From Fimbriimonadaceae bacterium (lineage in GTDB: Bacteria; Armatimonadota; Fimbriimonadia; Fimbriimonadales; Fimbriimonadaceae): a stretch of 18,824 bases of DNA. Of the stretch, positions 1-5,592 are shown piece by piece. Below the pieces are notes generated by a model. The model was given only the letters and a program-made list of their open reading frames with translations, made no database searches and was not told the DNA's origin. The translations under genes were made by a program, and so were the position numbers. Location of the stretch: NCBI GenBank assembly GCA_020849075.1, contig JADLGZ010000049.1, positions 1-18,824 of the forward strand, written 5' to 3'. Every line of letters begins with the position of its first letter. The first letter of the stretch is position 1.

Positions 1-41
1 CCCAGCGAAAAGAAGCCCTTCTTCCTTAGTTTCTCCACCAT
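1..41 (-). CDS. Start of a truncated gene, possibly a GCS2-type carboxylate-amine ligase
   Basis: Only the first 13 codons and two bases of a 14th are in the window. They read MVEKLRKKGFFSLG from an ATG at 41-39. A clear Shine-Dalgarno (GAGGAGA, about 5-6 bases before the ATG) supports the start. It lies 48 bp behind the ATP-grasp gene on the same strand, so the two are probably co-transcribed. A basic start followed by an F(S/T)LG stretch resembles the N-terminus of glutamate-cysteine-ligase-2/YbdK proteins (F-T-L-G-I-E), which are known neighbours of ATP-grasp ligases. The identity is an inference from very few residues. That a gene starts here is much surer than what it encodes. Confidence 0.5.
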   Translation of the reverse strand, partial: MVEKLRKKGFFSL

Positions 42-89
42 GTCAATCTCTCCTCAGGAAGGGGGCGCTTCGTTGGGCCACCGATTCTC

Positions 90-1091
90 TTAAGCCTTGG
101 CCGGCACCTTCTTCTTGGCCGGAGCCTCCTTCGCCGCGCTCATGCCCTTGCCCGCGACCGAGTTCTGAACAAACGTTCCCCACGTCAGGTTCATCTGACC
201 GTCCACGTGGTTCTGCGCCTTCTTAATCAGCATCTGAGCCGCGTTTTCGATGATCCACTCGAAGTTCTTTTCGCCGACGCTATAAATGTCCGCGTCCGGA
301 GCCGGGTTGCAGAAATCAATCGCGTACGGAACGCCATCGCGAAACGCGAATTCGACCGTGTTGAAGTCATAACCCAACGCCTGGTTCAGCGCGATCACGC
401 CGTCCACAACCTGCTTGTGCATCTTCGGATCAATCGGAATATCTTCCTGAACGTACCGGCGATGATGTGGCTCCTGAGGCGCGTAGCGCATCACGTGCAC
501 GTTATCGCCGCCCAGGCAGTAGCATCGGAAGTAATCGGTGAAGTCAATGTTCTCCTGCAGCATCATCGTGAGCTGCCCCGTTTGGTTGTAAACGTGGAAG
601 AACTCGTGCATGTTGTTTAGCTTGTAAACGTTCCTCCAGCCGCCTCCTGCGAAGGGCTTGAAGAACGCGGGCCAGCCGATGTACTCGAACATCTCTTCCC
701 ACGCCAAAGGCAGAGCGAGGTTCCTAAAACTGTCCTGCTCAGTATCCGGTGGACGCTGGTTGCTCGGCAACAGAACCGTCTTCGGAACCGCGACGCCGAC
801 TTGCTCGGCCAGGCAGTTATTAAAGAACTTCTCATCGGCGCTCCACCAGAAAGGATTGTTGCAAACGGCGGTGCCATTCAGCGCGGCATTCTTCAGCCAC
901 GCGCGATAGAAAGGCACGTCTTGGCTAATGCGGTCGAGCACGACGGCATAGTCGCTCGGCTGGTTCTGTTGGCATTTGTCAATAAGAACCGGCTCCGCCT
1001 CGATGCCCTTAATCTTCTTCGAGTTAATGCGCTCGATCAGCGCCCACGGGAAGGTGTTCTCACGTCCAAACAATACGCCAATTTTCTTCAT
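90..1091 (-). CDS. ATP-grasp domain carboxylate-amine ligase family protein
   Basis: 333 aa, cytoplasmic, no signal peptide. The start is the ATG at 1091, preceded by AAGGA at good spacing; an in-frame start 16 codons upstream lies over the terminator region and is less likely. The fold is ATP-grasp: a nucleotide-binding strand with FFKPFAGGGW (residues 143-152, K145 the likely ATP-binding lysine, then the flexible glycine-rich loop). Near the C-terminus is the Mg-binding set E247 (VEFAF), D259 and N262 (AIDFCNPAPD). Such enzymes join a carboxylate to an amine or thiol through an acyl-phosphate; the substrate cannot be read from the sequence. The last 15 residues form a Lys/Ala/Pro-rich tail (AKEAPAKKKVPAKA), probably disordered. 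The gene immediately downstream starts at 41 and may be a second amide-bond-forming ligase. Confidence 0.8.
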   Translation of the reverse strand: MKKIGVLFGRENTFPWALIERINSKKIKGIEAEPVLIDKCQQNQPSDYAVVLDRISQDVPFYRAWLKNAALNGTAVCNNPFWWSADEKFFNNCLAEQVGVAVPKTVLLPSNQRPPDTEQDSFRNLALPLAWEEMFEYIGWPAFFKPFAGGGWRNVYKLNNMHEFFHVYNQTGQLTMMLQENIDFTDYFRCYCLGGDNVHVMRYAPQEPHHRRYVQEDIPIDPKMHKQVVDGVIALNQALGYDFNTVEFAFRDGVPYAIDFCNPAPDADIYSVGEKNFEWIIENAAQMLIKKAQNHVDGQMNLTWGTFVQNSVAGKGMSAAKEAPAKKKVPAKA

Positions 1092-1124
1092 GTTTTCCTT
1101 GGAAGGTGATATTGTACCGGACAC

Positions 1125-1171
1125 AAAAAACCCCCTCACCCAGAAGGGGAGAGGGGGCAGGGGGTGAGGGG
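1125..1171 (-). terminator. Intrinsic terminator (GC-rich hairpin plus T-run) behind the FN3-like gene
   Basis: Read on the minus strand, the sequence CCCCTCACCC (1171-1162) pairs perfectly with GGGTGAGGGG (1141-1132) across a pyrimidine-rich loop, and GTTTTTTGTG follows (T-run at 1130-1125). It lies 8 bp after the stop of the FN3-like gene and 34 bp before the ATP-grasp start. The arms and the purine-rich core also look like a dispersed REP-type palindrome, so it may be a repeat element used as a terminator. Confidence 0.65.
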
Positions 1172-1178
1172 TAATCCC

Positions 1179-1757
1179 TTACGCCGCGATCTGCAGGTTC
1201 ACGTCGCCCGATCCGCCCGATCCGTAGATCGAGGTCTCGGCGCTTGGCAACGAGGTCTGGTTGTTCACCGTGCTCGTCACATAGAACTGCTTGAAGACAC
1301 CCGGCGTGAAGCCGGTCAAGGTGATCTTCACCTTGTTGGTTGATGCAACCGGTGCCCAGTTTCCTGTAGCGCCCTTCGCCCAAATGGTGAACTGCGCTGA
1401 AGTAGAGTTGCCATTACGGCTCCACTTCAAGTTCACCGATCCATTCGCGAAGGCTTGCGAAGTCACGTTGGTGACCATCTGAGGCGATGTTCGCGAGCCA
1501 TAAACCGGGCGCGGCGAGAAGCCGGCCTTGTTCAGCAGCGTGTCATCCACGCTTGGATCGGCGTAAACGATCATCGTCATCGCGCGAATCGAATCCAGCA
1601 CCTGCTGACGCTTTGCGTTCTTGGTGCTGGTCGTCGCCTTCGCATTCGCATGCGCGGTCGCCGAGTTCTCGATGTCGCCGGCAAAGGTCTCGTTGAGCGA
1701 GCTCAATGCCTCGACCGAATCCTCGGTCACGCCATATTGCAAGTAGTCTTCGATCAA
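1179..1757 (-). CDS. Helical plus fibronectin type III-like protein
   Basis: 192 aa from the TTG at 1757-1755, the first usable canonical start. Residues 1 to about 85 are Ala/Ser/Asn-rich and helical. Residues from about 95 to 180 form a beta domain with FN3 traits (VNLKWSRNGN, then FTIWAKG, then LTGFTPGVFKQFYVTSTV). The tail is Gly/Ser-rich and ends VNLQIAA. This two-part layout matches small Armatimonadota proteins that I recognise only as a type; function is unknown. The frame stays open upstream to a TAG at 1868-1866, and those codons (NYAKLSDLDLHAKVAEI) read like the expected first helix. The true start may therefore be a non-AUG codon such as ATC 1823-1821, which has GAGG 11 bases before it. 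No signal peptide is visible. A strong terminator follows the stop. Confidence 0.65.
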   Translation of the reverse strand: MIEDYLQYGVTEDSVEALSSLNETFAGDIENSATAHANAKATTSTKNAKRQQVLDSIRAMTMIVYADPSVDDTLLNKAGFSPRPVYGSRTSPQMVTNVTSQAFANGSVNLKWSRNGNSTSAQFTIWAKGATGNWAPVASTNKVKITLTGFTPGVFKQFYVTSTVNNQTSLPSAETSIYGSGGSGDVNLQIAA

Positions 1758-2101
1758 TGTCGAAGTAATCTCCGCGACCTTCGCGTGGAGATCAAGATCA
1801 CTTAACTTAGCATAGTTGTTGATGTTTCTATTAACCTCGGTGAAGGCGCGCAGTACAGAGAATGCCTACCCGCCCAGATGTCTGATTAGCGCTCTATTGC
1901 CCTAGAATCGCGCATTCTCTGACACTATCTTGGGATTTGCTAATTATTTCTATAGGGCAAATTTTCAACACTTTCCAGAATCAACGCCGGCGCGGTCGTA
2001 GGAGGGCCCGAATGGAGGCTGGCCATTGCTCACGACGGCGCGATCTTTCCCGCCTTGGCCCCGTCTCTACCTTGGTTGTTGCGGATACCCTTGGAAACAA
2101 T
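1758..2101. other. Divergent intergenic region between the FN3-like gene and the methyltransferase gene
   Basis: This 344-bp stretch separates two divergent genes. Its left end (1758-1865) is probably the uncalled N-terminus of the FN3-like protein. AT-rich DNA at 1930-1975 is the likeliest promoter zone, but no good -35/-10 pair could be fixed. A 15-bp palindrome AGAAT-CGCGC-ATTCT sits at 1904-1918. The 9-mer AGAGAATGC at 1857-1865 recurs inverted at 1912-1920. These are operator-like, with no known binder. An ORF extension of the methyltransferase back to 1937 is basic and low in complexity and is not believed to be translated. Confidence 0.5.
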
Positions 2102-3856
2102 ATGAGCAAAGACTGGCGAAACAAGCTCTACTTCGGCGATAACCTCGGCATCCTGCGCAATCACGTCGAGAGCGAGTCCGTTGACCTCGTCTACCTCGAT
2201 CCGCCCTTCAATTCCAAAGCCGACTACAACGTCCTCTTCAAAAACGCCAGCGGCGAGGACAATGCCGCCCAGGCCCACGCCTTCAAAGACACCTGGGAGT
2301 GGGACGAAGCCGCCGCCGAAGCCTTCCACGAGCTGATGGTCAGCCCCGCCATCCCGACCAACCTCAAGAACCTCATGGAGGCCCTCAAGGTATTCCTCAC
2401 CGGCGACACCGGCAAAAAGGGCAACAGCATGATGGCCTATCTCACGATGATGGCCCTCCGCCTCGTCGAGCTCCACCGCGTGCTCAAGCCGACCGGCTCA
2501 CTTTATCTCCACTGCGATCCGACGGCGAGCCATTACATCAAGTTGATTTTAGACTCCTTATTTGGATTTCGCGGTTACCAAAACGAGATCACTTGGCAAC
2601 GTACTAGCGCGCACAACACGACCTCAAGGCGCTTTGGCGCGGTTGCTGACATCATCTTTTTCTATACAAAGGGAAATGATTACACCTTCTTGCCGCCCCG
2701 AAGCGGCCACGATCCAGAGTACGTCAAGGATTTTTATCGGCACACCGACACCGATGGGCGCCAATACCGACTCCACCAGATTGAGCGCAACGAAGCGCTG
2801 GGCCTACGACAAAACCTGGTTTATGAGTACAAGGGATACACGCCATCTCTCGGCTGGATGATGGAGAGGCAAAAGCTTGAGTCACTGGATCAAGAAGGCA
2901 AACTCTATTGGTCCAAAACTGGCCGACCCCAGCGCAAAATCTACCTTGATGAGGTCGACGAGCCGGTGGTCGGGTGTATCTGGGACGACATCCCGCCGAT
3001 CCAAGCCCAGGCAAGTGAGCGACTCGGCTACCCCACCCAAAAGCCTGAAGCCTTGCTCGAACGCATCATCCGAGCCAGTAGCAATGAGGATGACGTTATT
3101 CTCGACCCCTTCTGCGGATGCGGCACCACCATCGCCGTCGCCGAAAAGCTCAACCGACGTTGGATTGGCATTGACGTCACGTACGTCGCGGTGGACCTCA
3201 TGGAGCGCCGCCTCATAGACCAGTTCACCCCCAATGTCGGCGTCCAAACCCTTGCCAACATCACCGTCCAGAAGCGCCGCCACGCCCTCAAGACCTACTT
3301 CGCCAAGGGCGAGGACGAACTGAACCTTGGCCTGCGCACCGGACTCAAGCCCTTCGAGGTCATCGGCGTGCCCCAAACCGCCGACGATGCCCGGTTCCTC
3401 TTCCAAAACGACCCCTACCAGTTCGAATGGTGGGCCATCGCCATGCTTGGCGCGCAAGGAAAGGAGTACAAGAAAGGCGCCGACCAGGGCATTGACGGCA
3501 TCATCACCTTCACCGACACGCCCACCGAGTACCACCGCGCCGTCATCAGCGTGAAGGGCGGAAAGCTTAACGCCACCATGCTCCGCGACCTCAAGGGCGT
3601 AATGCAACGGGAAAAGGCCGTGATCGGCATCCTCGTAACCAATGATCCGCCCACCGGACCCATGAAGACAGAAGCTGCCAGCGCGGGACGATGGAATTCC
3701 AAGTTACATGCAGAGCGCTCCTATCCTTGCATCCAGATATTGACCGCCGAGGAAATCCTCGCCGGCAAAGACGCGGACCTCCCGCGCTGGGGCCTTGATA
3801 CATTTAAGAAGGCCGGGCTCGTGAAGAAGACAATTAAGCAAGACGAGCTATTCTAG
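2102..3856 (+). CDS. Fused beta-class adenine-specific DNA methyltransferase and PD-(D/E)xK (Mrr-like) nuclease
   Basis: 584 aa from the ATG at 2102, which immediately precedes the conserved N-terminus NKLYFGDNLGIL; only a weak GGA lies upstream. Motif IV is DPPF (residues 33-36) and motif I is DPFCGCGTT (335-343). The order IV, then target recognition domain, then I is the beta class of N6-adenine (or N4-cytosine) methyltransferases. The recognition region is about 145-290. After the methylase fold comes a C-terminal domain (about 425-570) with GIDGII (D465) and AVISVKGGK (K485). This is the catalytic pattern of PD-(D/E)xK restriction nucleases, although the usual E/Q before xK is Ser483. 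One chain could therefore both modify and cut, a type IIG-like layout. No separate restriction, helicase or specificity gene is adjacent. Bases about 2535-2900 are lower in GC and use different codons from the flanks. Confidence 0.88.
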   Translation: MSKDWRNKLYFGDNLGILRNHVESESVDLVYLDPPFNSKADYNVLFKNASGEDNAAQAHAFKDTWEWDEAAAEAFHELMVSPAIPTNLKNLMEALKVFLTGDTGKKGNSMMAYLTMMALRLVELHRVLKPTGSLYLHCDPTASHYIKLILDSLFGFRGYQNEITWQRTSAHNTTSRRFGAVADIIFFYTKGNDYTFLPPRSGHDPEYVKDFYRHTDTDGRQYRLHQIERNEALGLRQNLVYEYKGYTPSLGWMMERQKLESLDQEGKLYWSKTGRPQRKIYLDEVDEPVVGCIWDDIPPIQAQASERLGYPTQKPEALLERIIRASSNEDDVILDPFCGCGTTIAVAEKLNRRWIGIDVTYVAVDLMERRLIDQFTPNVGVQTLANITVQKRRHALKTYFAKGEDELNLGLRTGLKPFEVIGVPQTADDARFLFQNDPYQFEWWAIAMLGAQGKEYKKGADQGIDGIITFTDTPTEYHRAVISVKGGKLNATMLRDLKGVMQREKAVIGILVTNDPPTGPMKTEAASAGRWNSKLHAERSYPCIQILTAEEILAGKDADLPRWGLDTFKKAGLVKKTIKQDELF

Positions 3857-3872
3857 GCCCGCCTATCAGGTT

Positions 3873-4031
3873 GCGGCAAAACTCTAAAACCCGGCGGAAA
3901 AGCCTTAAAACCCAGCGGAACAGCCTTAAAACCCAGCGGAAAAACTCTAAAACCCAGCGGCAAAACCCTAAAACCCAGCGGCAAAGCCTTAAAACCCAGC
4001 GGAAAAGCTCTAAAACCCAGCGGCAAAACTC
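3873..4031. repeat. Tandem repeat, 21-bp unit, seven full copies plus a partial eighth
   Basis: Units start at 3873, 3894, 3915, 3936, 3957, 3978 and 3999, each exactly 21 bp, with a partial copy at 4020-4031. Every junction holds CTAAAACCC or TTAAAACCC followed by GCGG (one copy has CCCG for CCCA). Variation is confined to a few positions (A/C after GCGG; the AGCCTT, ACTCTA and ACCCTA versions). The array starts 16 bp after the methyltransferase stop. Because 21 is divisible by 3, two plus-strand frames stay open; the methyltransferase frame would read GKxLKPS seven times. There are no spacers, so it is not a CRISPR. Function unknown. Confidence 0.95.
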
Positions 4032-4278
4032 CTTTGCACATGATCAAAACGCCAAAGTTCGGGCCGAACATTCGCCCCCCTAAGCACCTGGTTCGCTAGA
4101 GAGATTTGGGTTTGGGGTCGTTACAGCTTCAGGGATTGCGTGACGGCGATGTATGATCGATTGCGATGATTGAGGGGCGTCACACATTCCCTGCCACGCA
4201 AGGAGAGACTTTTTCACCCGAGCCACACCCAAAACATCACGGCTATCGCGTCGCGAAGTCATTCGGAGGTGGAAGTGA
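4032..4278. other. Stretch without a recognisable gene
   Basis: No ORF here has convincing composition or recognisable motifs. The only noteworthy signal is a perfect 13-bp palindrome GTTCGG-G-CCGAAC at 4057-4069. GGAGGT at 4265-4270 is an excellent Shine-Dalgarno for the TTG at 4279. The stretch may be the eroded remains of the gene that once carried the PEP-CTERM tail found downstream. Confidence 0.45.
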
Positions 4279-4575
4279 TTGAAACGCGACACGCTAGCCA
4301 TGGCACCCATCCAAGAATTCACCCGGGCCACCCTAGGTGAGATCCCGACATTAAGCGGCGATCACTTGACAGATTATCGCGCCACATCACCAGCGCCACC
4401 CATAAGGGGTGCTATGCGGAACTCGCAAACCGAACATGGGCAGATCAACATCGCGCTTCCCTACACGACGTCCCTTGGCAGCATGACGATCATCACCGCA
4501 CCCGAGCCCGGCACCATGGCCGCGTTTGGGCTGGGACTGGTAGCATTGCTTCGCTGGCGGCGCACAAAGGCGTAG
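4279..4575 (+). CDS. Short ORF ending in a PEP-CTERM sorting signal (orphan or gene remnant)
   Basis: 98 aa from a TTG at 4279 with GGAGGT eight bases upstream; an ATG at 4300 is an alternative. The last 24 residues are a textbook PEP-CTERM tail: PEP at 75-77, a hydrophobic helix (MAAFGLGLVALL) and a basic end (RWRRTKA). In the exosortase system this tail anchors exported proteins until they are processed. Export also needs an N-terminal signal peptide, and none is present: the first 70 residues are polar and unrecognisable. It is therefore probably the surviving 3' end of a longer surface-protein gene, or the product of a deletion. The tail is certain; expression as a protein is doubtful. 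Confidence 0.5.
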   Translation: MKRDTLAMAPIQEFTRATLGEIPTLSGDHLTDYRATSPAPPIRGAMRNSQTEHGQINIALPYTTSLGSMTIITAPEPGTMAAFGLGLVALLRWRRTKA

Positions 4576-4644
4576 CCGGGTAGAACGCGTTTTCGGGCTT
4601 TCGAAACGGGCAAGATCTTGCGGTAACCTTTTCATTCCCGGATC

Positions 4645-5583
4645 ATGCGTATTGACTACCGATTGAAAGACGGTCATCTATTGGCCACGGAGCCTGGGCG
4701 TGGCAATGTCGTGATCTACGCGAACCCATCCGCCGAGGAGAAGGAGACGATCCTCGCCACGCTCCCCATCGAAAGGCACACCCTTGAATCCATGCTGGAC
4801 CCGGACGAAATCTCCCGGGCGGAGTTCGACGGCGATGCGAACATCATCATATGGAAGCGGGCAGCGGCCGAATTCAGCGGTCATTACCCGGTGGGCTCCG
4901 TCGGCCTGATCCTGCAGGGCGATCACCTGACGGTCATAGAGAGAGATGAATCGCCCCTGCCCGGCGACACCGAACACACAAGGCCACAGTCCCTCAACGA
5001 GCTCGTGTTGCGGGGCATGCAGGCATCGGTGATTGAGTTCATCCGGCGGCTTCGGGTGATCAAGGAGACCGCGCGAGATGTGCAACAGCGACTCACGAAG
5101 ACTATTGACAATAGCGAGCTGCTCCGGATGTTTGACCTGAGCGAGAAGCTCGTGTTTGCTATTGACGCGGTTGATTCGAATGCGGCGGTTCTGCAAAGGA
5201 TTGCCGCGGCGGCACCGAAGCTTGGCTTTACGGAACGAGAGCTCGACCTTCTCGATGAAATCATCATTGACAATGAGCAATTGAGCCGCCAAGGCAACCT
5301 GTACATCAGCATTTTCTCCGGTCTTATGGACGCCAGGGGCAGCATCGTGAACAACAACATGAACGTGCTGCTCAAGAACCTGACACTGGTGAATATTGTC
5401 TTCCTCCCGCTTGGCGTTATTGCCGGCATCGGGGGAATGTCGGAGTTCAGTCACTTGCTTGAACTCCATCAACTCCCCTTCTTGCCAGGCTACGCCGGCT
5501 TCACCGTTCTGTTGATGATAGCCGGCGTCCTGCTCTGGCTCGCGATCCGATATTGGATCACGAAGATGATGGAAGCTCAGTAG
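4645..5583 (+). CDS. CorA-like Mg2+/divalent cation transporter family protein
   Basis: 312 aa inner-membrane protein, about the usual CorA length. A soluble N-terminal domain (1 to about 240) has the acidic and helical make-up of CorA, including a long helix around 125-200. Two membrane helices close the protein, about 245-262 (NIVFLPLGVIAGI) and 284-303. The signature between them reads GMS (264-266, IGGMSEF) instead of the canonical GMN. The family forms pentamers whose pore entrance is made by this loop, so the change could alter ion choice, though GMS-type members are familiar to me. The start ATG has no clear Shine-Dalgarno; an in-frame alternative was not preferred because the conserved N-terminal strand starts here. 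The stop lies 9 bp from the end of the convergent minus-strand gene. Confidence 0.82.
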   Translation: MRIDYRLKDGHLLATEPGRGNVVIYANPSAEEKETILATLPIERHTLESMLDPDEISRAEFDGDANIIIWKRAAAEFSGHYPVGSVGLILQGDHLTVIERDESPLPGDTEHTRPQSLNELVLRGMQASVIEFIRRLRVIKETARDVQQRLTKTIDNSELLRMFDLSEKLVFAIDAVDSNAAVLQRIAAAAPKLGFTERELDLLDEIIIDNEQLSRQGNLYISIFSGLMDARGSIVNNNMNVLLKNLTLVNIVFLPLGVIAGIGGMSEFSHLLELHQLPFLPGYAGFTVLLMIAGVLLWLAIRYWITKMMEAQ

Positions 5584-5592
5584 TTTCTGAAG

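Noticed and set aside
1937..2101. Longer N-terminus of the methyltransferase from the ATG at 1937
   Set aside because: The extra 55 residues are Arg-rich and unlike the family. The conserved methylase start NKLYFGDNL follows directly after the ATG at 2102.
2882..3607. 241-aa minus-strand ORF opposite the methyltransferase
   Set aside because: It is a mirror of GC-rich, C-ending codons in the real gene, Gly/Val/Glu-rich without motifs.
3873..4031. CRISPR array
   Set aside because: The units are directly adjacent with no unique spacers, the repeat is too short and varies between copies, and no cas gene is nearby.
4057..4069. GTTCGG-G-CCGAAC palindrome as an operator or terminator
   Set aside because: The arms are only 6 bp, no T-run follows, and no gene start lies close enough to assign it.
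3853..4083. Small proteins encoded by the 21-bp array on either strand (PLGF-type on minus, KTQR-type on plus)
   Set aside because: A 21-bp unit without stops keeps several frames open by periodicity alone. Neither ORF has a good ribosome site, and both consist almost only of the repeat.
4080..4331. 83-aa minus-strand ORF before the PEP-CTERM ORF
   Set aside because: No ribosome site, no recognisable domain and an unconvincing composition; it runs across the start of the plus-strand ORF.
4366..4371. TTGACA as a -35 box
   Set aside because: No acceptable -10 box lies 15-19 bp downstream, and it falls inside the short ORF.
4678..5472. 264-aa minus-strand ORF opposite the CorA-like gene
   Set aside because: The plus strand encodes a recognisable transporter over the same bases. 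The minus ORF has no motif and a His/Arg-rich shadow composition.
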